Shown: piece after piece, positions 18,051 through 26,269 of the stretch
Position numbering within the stretch: position 1 is the first letter of the stretch
Layout of the letters: every line of letters starts with the position of its first letter
NCBI RefSeq assembly: GCF_004362665.1
Contig: NZ_SNXR01000015.1
Location: 1 to 64,000 of the forward strand
Reading direction: 5' to 3'
Length of the DNA: 64,000 nt
DNA from: Flavobacterium dankookense
GTDB lineage: Bacteria; Bacteroidota; Bacteroidia; Flavobacteriales; Flavobacteriaceae
Made by a program: the position numbers and the translations under genes
Notes under the pieces: model-generated
The model's input: the letters and a program-made list of their open reading frames with translations, nothing else
Database searches by the model: none
What the model was told of the DNA's origin: nothing

Positions 18051-18682
18051 TTTTTCATTTTTGAATATTTTTCAATCTCTTTTTCTCGTTCTATTAAAAA
18101 ATTGTCATCAATAATTTGAAACATACAAGGAATTATATGAATACTCATAATACCTTCATTAAATAGTAAATGTGCGTACATATTTAATTCATTGTGATTT
18201 TCTCCAAAATCAATAGCAGGATATTCTTTCTTTGCTATTAACTTTACCAATGAATCAAAATTAATTCTGTTTTTAAATTCAGCTAAATCATTTTTGGAAT
18301 AAGAATTAAATCCAATATTATTTAATGCTGCGGTATCTTTAAATTCAAAATATCGTTCTTTATTTTGAAGTAGAATTTCAGTGTAATGTTTTATTTCTTC
18401 TAATAGAGTTTCATCGTCATATTTTTTGTTTTCTATTCGAAAAGCACCGTATAAAAAATCAGGATAAGTACAGATTTCCTTTATTTCATTGGTGTTTAGG
18501 TTTTTTACGTTTACAACAACATAAGAAGCTGTGTGAGAGTTGTTTTTGTAATTGACTAATTTAACGTAGTTTGTATATCGAATAGAATCAGTTGTTGATT
18601 TGAATTGTTTTTTCTCTTTGCTTTTTGTGTTATTGCAAGCAACTAGGAGTAAAGTCAAGAAAAGAGCAAAGATTTTTTTCAC
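18047..18682 (-). CDS. uncharacterised lipoprotein
   Basis: The 211-residue product starts MKKIFALFLTLLLVACNN with a lipobox LVAC (Cys16), so it is probably a lipoprotein. The rest is a mixed charged sequence without a motif I can name (for example TNEIKEICTYPDFLYGAFRIENK). It starts two bases after the stop of the GH3-family gene and its own stop overlaps the next ATG, so it lies inside a tight minus-strand operon. Confidence 0.8.
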   Translation of the reverse strand: MKKIFALFLTLLLVACNNTKSKEKKQFKSTTDSIRYTNYVKLVNYKNNSHTASYVVVNVKNLNTNEIKEICTYPDFLYGAFRIENKKYDDETLLEEIKHYTEILLQNKERYFEFKDTAALNNIGFNSYSKNDLAEFKNRINFDSLVKLIAKKEYPAIDFGENHNELNMYAHLLFNEGIMSIHIIPCMFQIIDDNFLIEREKEIEKYSKMKK

Positions 18683-18684
18683 TT

Positions 18685-20211
18685 TTAAAACGATTTCTTC
18701 GTTTGCATTCCAATAAGTTGTTCCAAATAATCTCGTTGATTGGAAAGTCTCGGAATTTTGTGTTGTCCGCCGAGTTTGTTATTGTCTTTCAGCCAATCAT
18801 AAAACAAGTTTTCTCGCGCTACATTAATTTTTAATTGGTTTAATGTCATGTTGTTGTAGCGTTTGGCTTCATAATCGGAATTGACTGATTGTAGATTTTC
18901 GTCCAAAACTTTTTGGAACAAATGGATATCTTCGGGATGTTTTTTAAATTCAATCATCCATTCGTGTGCGCCTTTTTCTTTATCTTTCATAAAAATAGGA
19001 GCAACGGTATAATCTTTTACTTCGCAGTGCAAAGCGGAACACGTTTTTGCAATGGCCGAATCGGTGTTTTCAACCATTAATTCTTCGCCAAAAACATTAA
19101 TATGATGTTTCGTTCGTCCTGAAACTCGAATTCTGTATGGATTTAATGAAGTAAATCGAACAGTATCACCAATCATGTATCGCCATAAACCTGCATTGGT
19201 AGTGATGACAACTGCATAATTTTTAAATAATTCCACATCGGCTAAACGAACAATTTTTTGATTTGGTGTGCCAAAAGTATCCATTGGAATAAATTCATAG
19301 AAAATACCATAGTCCAACATCAGCAGTAAATCGTTGGAATAATTCAAATCTTGAATGGCAAAAAATCCTTCGGATGCATTGTAAATTTCGTAGTATTTGA
19401 AATTCGAATTTGGTAAAATCTTTTTGTATTGTTCACGATACGGTTCAAAACTTACGCCACCGTGAAAATAGACTTCTAAATTTGGCCAAAGTTCAAAAAG
19501 GTTTTCTTTTCCCGATTCAGTTAAAATTCGGTTTAACAAAACCAACATCCATGAAGGAACGCCAGCAAAACTGGTTACATTTTCGTTTCTAGTTTCGTTG
19601 ATTATGGCAGTGAGTTTGCTTTCCCATTCGCTCATTAGCGATGTTTTATTGCTTGGTGTACTACTGAATTCTGCCCACATTGGCATGTTTTCAATCAGAA
19701 TTGCTGACAAATCACCAAAAAAAGTATTGTTATTTTCGTGGATTTGTGAACTTCCACCGAGACGCAAACTTTTGCCTAAAAACATTTCGGAGTTTTCGTT
19801 GTTGTTCAAGTACATGCAAAGCAAATCCTTGCTGGCTTTGTAATGACAATTCTCTAAAGCTTCGTTACTAACGGGAATAAATTTGCTTTTGGCATTGGTT
19901 GTTCCGCTTGATTTGGCAAACCATTTGATTGGTGTATTCCAAAAAATATTTTGATAACCTTTTCGCGTTTCTTCTATCATGGGTTCCAAATCTTCATAGG
20001 AAGAAATCGGAATTCGTTCGGCAAAAGTTGAATAGGATTTTATGCTTTCGAAATCATATTTTTTTCCAAGAACAGTTTCTTCACATTGGCGAAGCAAGTT
20101 CATTAATAATTCGTCCTGAACTTCATTAGGATATTTTAAAAACAACTCAATCTGATGAATGCGCTGTTTCAAAACCCATGAAGCAATCGAATTTATTAAG
20201 GGATATAACAT
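18685..20211 (-). CDS. GH3 auxin-responsive promoter family protein (acyl-adenylate-forming)
   Basis: The 508-residue protein matches the GH3 family: AKSSGTTNAKSKFIPVS (nucleotide motif), RLGGSSQ, FAGVPSWMLVLLNRIL, YFHGGVSFEPYREQY, YEIYNASEGFFAIQD and RYMIGDTVRFTSLNPYRIRVSGRTKHHINVFGEE. Plant members adenylate hormone acids and join them to amino acids; the bacterial substrate is not established. Length is near the norm. It is followed two bases later by a lipoprotein gene. A heptamer tandem repeat lies immediately upstream of its start, between it and the amidase gene. Confidence 0.88.
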   Translation of the reverse strand: MLYPLINSIASWVLKQRIHQIELFLKYPNEVQDELLMNLLRQCEETVLGKKYDFESIKSYSTFAERIPISSYEDLEPMIEETRKGYQNIFWNTPIKWFAKSSGTTNAKSKFIPVSNEALENCHYKASKDLLCMYLNNNENSEMFLGKSLRLGGSSQIHENNNTFFGDLSAILIENMPMWAEFSSTPSNKTSLMSEWESKLTAIINETRNENVTSFAGVPSWMLVLLNRILTESGKENLFELWPNLEVYFHGGVSFEPYREQYKKILPNSNFKYYEIYNASEGFFAIQDLNYSNDLLLMLDYGIFYEFIPMDTFGTPNQKIVRLADVELFKNYAVVITTNAGLWRYMIGDTVRFTSLNPYRIRVSGRTKHHINVFGEELMVENTDSAIAKTCSALHCEVKDYTVAPIFMKDKEKGAHEWMIEFKKHPEDIHLFQKVLDENLQSVNSDYEAKRYNNMTLNQLKINVARENLFYDWLKDNNKLGGQHKIPRLSNQRDYLEQLIGMQTKKSF

Positions 20212-20216
20212 GTTTT

Positions 20217-20276
20217 GAATTAAGAATTAAGAATTAAGAATTAAGAATTAAGAATTAAGAATTACGAATTACGAAT
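20217..20276. repeat. heptanucleotide tandem repeat upstream of the GH3-family gene
   Basis: After a partial GAAT, six perfect copies of TAAGAAT are followed by two copies of the variant TACGAAT. The array ends six bases before the GH3-family ATG (20211) on the minus strand, so changes in copy number would alter its leader or promoter spacing. Confidence 0.95.
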
Positions 20277-20295
20277 TTTGTCAATTATTCACTAA

Positions 20296-20907
20296 TTACT
20301 TTAAATTAGACACAAAGTTTAAAATCGTTTGTGCAATTTGATTTTGTCCTTCTTCACTTGTAATATATTCTCTGTCAGTTGTGTTTGAAAGAAAACCCAT
20401 TTCTAAAGTTAAAGCTGGAGCTTCAGAATTTTTTAAAATCCAAAAAGGAGCTGTTTTTACACCGCGGTTTTTTAATGGAATATTTTTTTCGAAGTCTAAT
20501 ACTAGTTTTTGAGCCAATTCGTTTGATTTTTCATAGGCAACCGATTTATCGGAAACAAAAATTTCGAAACCGCTAGCTGTTATATTTTTATTTTGATTGA
20601 CATGTAATGAAAGTACTAAATCAGGTTTGATACTGTTAATGAAGTTAGTTCTTTCGGCTAACTCCACAAATTTATCGTCATCACGAGTAAAAAGTAGCTT
20701 GATGTTTTTATCAGAATTTAGCGCTTCAATTTTTTTGGAAATGCTGTTTGCCAAATCTTTTTCTAACAAATAATCGTGTTTTCCGCCAAAATCATGTCCG
20801 CCATGACCAGCATCAATAACCACAGTAATAGTTTCTTTTTCAGAAGAAATAAAAGATACGGTTGCAAAAGCAACAACGAGAAGTAAAACTTTGAATAGGT
20901 TTTTCAT
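20296..20907 (-). CDS. N-acetylmuramoyl-L-alanine amidase
   Basis: The 203-residue exported enzyme (hydrophobic N-terminus VLLLVVAFATVSF) is an Amidase_3 domain almost from end to end. The zinc ligands and catalytic glutamate are in place: His35 in VIDAGHGGHDFG, Glu50 in LLEKDLA, His102 in VLSLHVNQN and Glu169 in LTLEMGFLSNTTD. It cleaves the bond between MurNAc and the stem peptide, acting in the periplasm on peptidoglycan. There is no recognisable extra targeting domain. It follows the hypothetical gene at 20923-21327 by 15 bases. Confidence 0.92.
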   Translation of the reverse strand: MKNLFKVLLLVVAFATVSFISSEKETITVVIDAGHGGHDFGGKHDYLLEKDLANSISKKIEALNSDKNIKLLFTRDDDKFVELAERTNFINSIKPDLVLSLHVNQNKNITASGFEIFVSDKSVAYEKSNELAQKLVLDFEKNIPLKNRGVKTAPFWILKNSEAPALTLEMGFLSNTTDREYITSEEGQNQIAQTILNFVSNLK

Positions 20908-20922
20908 GGTTGGAGATTTAGG

Positions 20923-21327
20923 TTAGTTAAATTTTATAAATTTACCCGAATAAATTGTGTCATTTTCAGACTCTTTACCCAAATAAAAAGTATAGATTTT
21001 TTCATTTTGCTTGGTAATATTGAATGTAGCTCTGTATTCTTTTAATATTTCTTCAATCTCTTCTGTTTTAACTAATGGTTCGGTGTAGCCAATAACTCTA
21101 AATGAATTTTCATCTATCCAAATAATGTCTAAACTTTCAATTTTTTTTGCAATTTTAATGATAAATTTATCATCTTTAATTTTAAAATCATAATCTAACA
21201 AACCAACTTTTTTGAATTTCTTATCTAATACTGTTTTATAATTTCCGTCAGGAATTCTTTTTGTCTCTGAGTTAATTGTGAAAGCGCAAAAAAATGTAAA
21301 ACTAAGTAGGATAATTATATTTTTCAT
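20923..21327 (-). CDS. uncharacterised exported protein
   Basis: The 134-residue product has a signal sequence (MKNIIILLSFTFFCAFTINS) and a small mixed alpha/beta body (RIPDGNYKTVLDKKFKKVGLLDYDFKIKDDKFIIKI ... DTIYSGKFIKFN written here in separate pieces). I recognise no domain. It lies directly upstream of the amidase gene, as the first gene of a probable five-gene minus-strand operon that also includes the GH3-like enzyme and two lipoproteins. Confidence 0.7.
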   Translation of the reverse strand: MKNIIILLSFTFFCAFTINSETKRIPDGNYKTVLDKKFKKVGLLDYDFKIKDDKFIIKIAKKIESLDIIWIDENSFRVIGYTEPLVKTEEIEEILKEYRATFNITKQNEKIYTFYLGKESENDTIYSGKFIKFN

Positions 21328-21412
21328 TTTATAAATTTATTTAAACAATCTTTGTATAACGCTAAAATACTAAAATTATTATAAATTTAGCCAAAAATCT
21401 GAAATTGATAGT

Positions 21413-22207
21413 ATGACATACGAAGGCGTTCTCACCAAAATGCAAACCGAATTTTCAAATCCAATTCAATATTATTTGGTATTTGAAAATAGTTTTTTAA
21501 GCTTAAACCAACTTTTAGACAAATCGATGGAAATTAATTTCATTGGTTACCAATGTTTGAATTGTGGTAAAAAGAAAAAAATTTTCCGACAAGGATTTTG
21601 CTATGATTGTTTTATGAGTTCGGCTTCGGCTGGCGATTGGATTATGAAACCCGAACTTTCCACAGCGCATTTGGATATTGAAGACAGAGATTTAGAGTAT
21701 GAAAAAAAAGTACAATTACAACCACATATCGTGTATTTAGCATTGTCAAGCGAAGTGAAAGTTGGCGTTACGCGAAAAACTCAAGTTCCAACACGCTGGA
21801 TTGATCAAGGTGCTGTTCAAGCCATTCCAATTGTTGAAGTTCCCAATCGTTTTTTGGCAGGAATTACCGAAGTTGCCTTGAAAAATCATTTTGCCGATAA
21901 AACCAATTGGCAAAAAATGCTAAAAAATGAAACACCAGAAGTTGATTTGCTAAAAGAAAAATCATCATTAAAATATTTAATTCCAAAGGAAGTTCAAGAA
22001 TATTATGATGTTGATAAAAACGATTTATACAAATTGCATTTTCCAGTTTTAGAATATCCGAAGAAAGTAACTAGCTTAAATTTGGATAAATCTCCCAATT
22101 TTTCTGGAAAATTAACTGGAATAAAAGGACAATATTTACTTTTTGAAGACGGAACAGTTTTTAATGTTCGCACTTTTGAAGGTTATGTAGTGAAGATTTC
22201 GATATAA
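21413..22207 (+). CDS. DUF2797 domain protein
   Basis: The 264-residue protein starts with the DUF2797 pattern: an N-terminal region followed by a zinc-ribbon-like C48-x2-C51 ... C63-x2-C66 cluster (CLNCGKKK, GFCYDCF), LSTAHLDIEDRDLEYEKK, HIVYLALSSEVKVGVTRKTQVPTRWIDQGA. The last stretch resembles the YIG-type core of the GIY-YIG nuclease fold, as noted for this family, but catalytic residues are not obvious and the function is unknown. It is a single-gene unit divergent from the operon to its left and convergent with the AsmA-like gene. Confidence 0.85.
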   Translation: MTYEGVLTKMQTEFSNPIQYYLVFENSFLSLNQLLDKSMEINFIGYQCLNCGKKKKIFRQGFCYDCFMSSASAGDWIMKPELSTAHLDIEDRDLEYEKKVQLQPHIVYLALSSEVKVGVTRKTQVPTRWIDQGAVQAIPIVEVPNRFLAGITEVALKNHFADKTNWQKMLKNETPEVDLLKEKSSLKYLIPKEVQEYYDVDKNDLYKLHFPVLEYPKKVTSLNLDKSPNFSGKLTGIKGQYLLFEDGTVFNVRTFEGYVVKISI

Positions 22208-22230
22208 AAATAAAATTATAACGCAAACTT

Positions 22231-22281
22231 TGTCATTCCGTAGGAATCTCAAAATTACTATAAGATTCCTACGGAATGACA
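22231..22281. repeat. dispersed inverted repeat, complete copy
   Basis: Two 19-base arms (22231-22249 and 22263-22281), starting TGTCATTCCGTAGGAATC, are perfectly complementary across a 13-base loop. The repeat occupies the space between convergent genes (DUF2797 and AsmA-like) and could fold in RNA of either strand. It is a short relative of 36453-36522. Confidence 0.9.
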
Positions 22282-22363
22282 AAAGAAACTCTGAATAACA
22301 AATGCAAAAAGCACAAAATTCTGGTGAACTTTGTGCTTTCTTTGTGTCTTAGTGGTTAAAAAA

Positions 22364-24964
22364 CTATTCCGTTTTCTTTGGTTCTTCTTTTTTCTTTTTA
22401 CCAAAAATATCTTTAATCAAGTTGTTGGCTTTGGTTTTGACATCTTTTTTGACATCAGTTTTTGTAGTGTCATTTTTAGGTTTTGTAGCATTGGAAATGA
22501 TAGAATTCACGGTATTTTTAGTACTTGAAACAACTTTTTCTTTTTGTTGTTTTACCAAATTATTTACCAAGTTCGTTGTGGCTTGTTTCACATCGGTAGT
22601 GATTTTTGGCGATGAAAAATTTCCTCCAATGATTGCATTTACAGGAATACTTTGTACTTTTTGAGCATCGGCTGGCGATAATTTTGCAATTAAATTATTG
22701 GCTTCGGTTCCAAGATATTTTGCTGGAACATCTAGTTTTAAATTGTAATTCATGTTTTGATCAAAACCATGTGTTCCGCCAACATTCACTTTGATGTCTT
22801 GGTATTTGATGTCGAATGGTTTTACATTTACTTTTCCATCTTTAAACGTAATTGCTGCTTTTAAATCATTCAAATTTAATTTTTTCAAATCCACAAAATT
22901 CAAGTTGTTATCCAAAGCAGTTAACAATGTTGAATTACTAGAATTTACTGTTGTTGAAAGCAATTGACCTAACAAATCTCCGGTTAAACTACTCAGAATT
23001 GGTGTCATTTCTGTTTCATTAAGATTTCCAGATAATTTGATGGTTGAATTTAATTTTCCATTAATAATTCCGGCAATTGGAGCAATTTTTTTCATCATAT
23101 CCAATTGGGTAAACGTTTGCATTATATCTACTTTGTTTAATCCTAAATCCATGTTGAATTTTGGTGTTTTTTCTTTGGTAGAAACATCGCCATTAAATGA
23201 AATTGAGCCTCCGAAAATATCCGTTTTTCCGTTTTGTAATGTTGCCTTTTGGTCTTTAATGATGATTTTTCCTGAAACGTTTTTCAAAGTTAAATTATCA
23301 TACAAAACCGTGTTGGCTTTGGCAGTTAAAGAACAATTCAAGAACGCTGGAATTTTCATTGCTTCTGATTTTTTAGTTGCCGTTTCCGTTTTTGGAGCTT
23401 CGGTTGTCATAAAATCATTTACCGCTAATTGATTGGAATTTAGGTTGAAATTTCCTTTCAACTCTTGATTTTTGAATACAAATCCGTAGAAATTTTCCAA
23501 AACGCCATTAACCGAAATATCACTTTTTCCTGTTGTGGCACTAAATTGTTGTAGGTTTACTGTGCTTGGATTGAAAGCGACTAAAACTTTGCTGATGTTC
23601 ATTGTTTTTCCGTTTTCATCGGTATAATTAAATCCAGATAAATCAATAGTTCCAGCATTTTTTATCCTCGCATAATCACTTTTTTCTACCGATTGCATAT
23701 CAAATTCAGTTGTGACATCGGCTTTCAACATTCCACTTAAAGGTTTGTCCAATTTTACTGGATAAGCTTTTGTAACGTTTGCTAAATTGATTGTTCCTTT
23801 TAAAGCGGCATTAACTAAAGCATTTTCAGCTAAATTTTTAATATTAGCTTTCGCATTGAAAACATCTTGGTCAATTTGAAATGATAATTTGTCCAGATTC
23901 ACATAGGTATCATTCATTACACCAGTTTCGTTGATAATTTTGGTGTCAATCACAATGTTTTTGACCGATTTTGGTAAATTAGGATATTGGAATGAAGCAT
24001 TATTGGATGCAATTTCGATGTTGAATTTTGGTACAGTAGTTTCAGAATACAAACCTTTAGCAAAACCCGCAACGGTAAAGTCGCCACTCGTTTTTACATT
24101 GTCTAAATTAGCTGCATATTGCGCCGGAATTAATCCTAAGAAATTCTTGAACGACGAAGTTGGCGTTTTGAACTTCAAGTCATATTCTTGTCCAGCTTCA
24201 ACAATTTGGATAAATCCGTCAAATTCTAAAGGCAATTCGTTGATTTTCGCCTTGTTTTCTTTGAAGGTATATTTACTTTTTTCTAAATCAATTCCTAAAA
24301 TGGCGTCCAACGAAAGTGCCACATTATTCATGTAGTTGGCTTTGTCCATCGAAAGAGAAACTTTGGTTGTTGTTTTCGTAATTAAATCTAATTTCGTTGA
24401 AGTAAAATCGCCTTTTCCTTCATGATTGATACTGTCAAGAACCATTTTCATTTTTGATTTTTCATCATAAAACTGAAATCTGAAATTCTCGATTTCGTAT
24501 TCTTTTATTTTTAAGGCTAAAGGTTTACTTTTTTCGTCTTTTGCATCTTCTTTTTTATTTTTTAAGGCAATGTCAAAGTTTCCAATACCATCTTTATTGA
24601 AAATAATGTTTATCAAACCGTTTTTGGATGAAATTCCGTCAATATTCATTGGTTCGTTTTCACCTTTAAATAATTCTTTGATGGACATTTTTAAATTTAG
24701 TTCTTCAAAAGAAACCAAAGTATCGCCTTCAAAAGGCGCTTTGTTGATAATCGAAAGTTTATCAATCGTTACACTTGCATTTGGAAAGTTCTTGAACAAA
24801 CTCAAATCAGCATCGGCAAAAGCTACTTTCGCATCTACATTTTCATTAATAGAAGTTAAGATTTTAGCTTTGATTTGGTCTTTGAAAAAGTAAGGAATAG
24901 CAAAAGCTGCCACAACCAACAATAGAAAAACAATTCCAACGATTTTTAAAATTTTCTTTAGCAT
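22364..24964 (-). CDS. AsmA-like inner-membrane-anchored protein
   Basis: The 866-residue protein has an N-terminal membrane anchor (KIVGIVFLLLVVAAFAIPYFF, about 6-27) and AsmA-type repeats in the periplasm (KAKILTSINENVDAKVAFADADLSLFKNFPNASVTIDKLS near the start, and GKINIKPFDIKYQDIKVNVGGTHGFDQNMNYNLKLDVP-like sequence near 740-780). The AsmA/TamB/YhdP superfamily bridges the two membranes and is implicated in phospholipid and outer-membrane homeostasis. From about residue 800 the tail is low-complexity Lys/Thr/Asn-rich. It is alone in its unit; a dispersed repeat follows its stop. Confidence 0.87.
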   Translation of the reverse strand: MLKKILKIVGIVFLLLVVAAFAIPYFFKDQIKAKILTSINENVDAKVAFADADLSLFKNFPNASVTIDKLSIINKAPFEGDTLVSFEELNLKMSIKELFKGENEPMNIDGISSKNGLINIIFNKDGIGNFDIALKNKKEDAKDEKSKPLALKIKEYEIENFRFQFYDEKSKMKMVLDSINHEGKGDFTSTKLDLITKTTTKVSLSMDKANYMNNVALSLDAILGIDLEKSKYTFKENKAKINELPLEFDGFIQIVEAGQEYDLKFKTPTSSFKNFLGLIPAQYAANLDNVKTSGDFTVAGFAKGLYSETTVPKFNIEIASNNASFQYPNLPKSVKNIVIDTKIINETGVMNDTYVNLDKLSFQIDQDVFNAKANIKNLAENALVNAALKGTINLANVTKAYPVKLDKPLSGMLKADVTTEFDMQSVEKSDYARIKNAGTIDLSGFNYTDENGKTMNISKVLVAFNPSTVNLQQFSATTGKSDISVNGVLENFYGFVFKNQELKGNFNLNSNQLAVNDFMTTEAPKTETATKKSEAMKIPAFLNCSLTAKANTVLYDNLTLKNVSGKIIIKDQKATLQNGKTDIFGGSISFNGDVSTKEKTPKFNMDLGLNKVDIMQTFTQLDMMKKIAPIAGIINGKLNSTIKLSGNLNETEMTPILSSLTGDLLGQLLSTTVNSSNSTLLTALDNNLNFVDLKKLNLNDLKAAITFKDGKVNVKPFDIKYQDIKVNVGGTHGFDQNMNYNLKLDVPAKYLGTEANNLIAKLSPADAQKVQSIPVNAIIGGNFSSPKITTDVKQATTNLVNNLVKQQKEKVVSSTKNTVNSIISNATKPKNDTTKTDVKKDVKTKANNLIKDIFGKKKKEEPKKTE

Positions 24965-25131
24965 GATTTAACGATTTAATTTTTCAATTACTTAACAAAA
25001 ATAATGCCTTTTAGGGTAATCATCTTCATTGTTTATATAATTTTTAAGAATTTTATCACTAAAATAGTTATCAACAGCCTGATTGTTTTTTTATCTAATC
25101 TGAAATAGTTTTATTTAATTTGTGCCTACGT

Positions 25132-26265
25132 ATGAGTAAGCAGCATCAAGTAATTTTATCGTTAGGAACTAATCAAGGTAATCGTCTTGAAAATATTGAG
25201 CGTTGCATTACCGCAATTCATCAAGAAATTGGTACTGTTATTAAAGTTTCAAAGCTTTATGAAACGCCATCTTGGGGTTTTGAAAGTGAAGATTTTTACA
25301 ACTGTGCTTTAATTGTTCATACATACAAAACAGCACACAAAGTTTTGGATGAAGTATTGCTTTTAGAAGAAGCTTTGGGCAGAGTTCGTTCTGAAGTGGA
25401 AGGTTATCAGGCTAGAATAATTGATATCGATGTCATTTCTTTTGATGAAGAAATAATTGCTACCGAAAAATTAAAATTACCACATCCTGAAATGCAAAAT
25501 CGTTTGTTTGTTTTGCTGCCAATGCGTGATTTAAATTTGGATTGGCGTCATCCAATCTTGCAGCGATATCTACACGAGTTACTTGTGCTTTCAGAAGATA
25601 AAAGCAATTGTAAGTTTGTTCAAAACCTAGAAAATCCCATTGCGAAAATAAAGTTAAGTGACTTTAATTATATTGCCATTGAAGGAAATATTGGCGCAGG
25701 AAAAACAACATTGGCAAATAAATTAGCCGAAGATTTTAATGCAAAAATGGTTTTAGAACGTTTTGCTGATAATCCGTTTTTGCCAAAATTTTATGAAGAT
25801 CAAAGTCGCTATGCTTTTCCACTCGAAATGTCATTTTTAGCCGATAGATATCAGCAAATTTCAGATGATTTAGCGCAATTTGACTTGTTTAAGGATTTTG
25901 TTGTAGCCGATTATCATATTTTTAAATCCTTGATTTTTGCAAAAGTTACACTGGCCGAAGATGAGTTTCGATTATACAAAACGATGTTTGACATTATTTA
26001 TAAAGAAATGCCAAAACCAGATTTGTATATTTATTTGTATCAGAATACGGAACGATTACTGCAAAATATTAAGTTGCGTGGTAGAAGTTATGAGCAAGAA
26101 ATTCCAGCCGAATACTTAGAAAAAATCAACAGCGGTTATTTGGATTATATTAAATCACAAAAAGATTTGAATGTCTTAATCATTGATGTTTCGAATAAAG
26201 ATTTTCTTCAAAATCAAGAAGATTATGCTTTTATTTTAGAAGAAATCCAGAAAAAACTTCAATAA
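25132..26265 (+). CDS. folK: fusion of FolK (HPPK) and a deoxynucleoside kinase
   Basis: The 377-residue protein joins two enzymes. Residues 1-150 are hydroxymethyldihydropterin pyrophosphokinase: LSLGTNQGNRLENI, ETPSWGFES, DFYNCALIV, GRVRSEVEGYQARIIDIDVI and PHPEMQNRLFVLLPM. Residues about 180-377 are a P-loop deoxynucleoside kinase: IEGNIGAGKTTLANKL (P-loop at 185-193), LERFADNPFLPKFYED and the LID-type RGRSYEQEI. The first makes a folate precursor and the second salvages deoxynucleosides, so both serve thymidylate and DNA supply. I recall the fusion in other Bacteroidota. A TTG 12 bases upstream is an inferior start. Confidence 0.92.
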   Translation: MSKQHQVILSLGTNQGNRLENIERCITAIHQEIGTVIKVSKLYETPSWGFESEDFYNCALIVHTYKTAHKVLDEVLLLEEALGRVRSEVEGYQARIIDIDVISFDEEIIATEKLKLPHPEMQNRLFVLLPMRDLNLDWRHPILQRYLHELLVLSEDKSNCKFVQNLENPIAKIKLSDFNYIAIEGNIGAGKTTLANKLAEDFNAKMVLERFADNPFLPKFYEDQSRYAFPLEMSFLADRYQQISDDLAQFDLFKDFVVADYHIFKSLIFAKVTLAEDEFRLYKTMFDIIYKEMPKPDLYIYLYQNTERLLQNIKLRGRSYEQEIPAEYLEKINSGYLDYIKSQKDLNVLIIDVSNKDFLQNQEDYAFILEEIQKKLQ

Positions 26266-26269
26266 ACAA

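Noticed and set aside
20217-20276. Possible CRISPR array
   Set aside because: The units are seven bases with no spacers; it is a microsatellite. No CRISPR-type repeats or cas genes were seen in the window.
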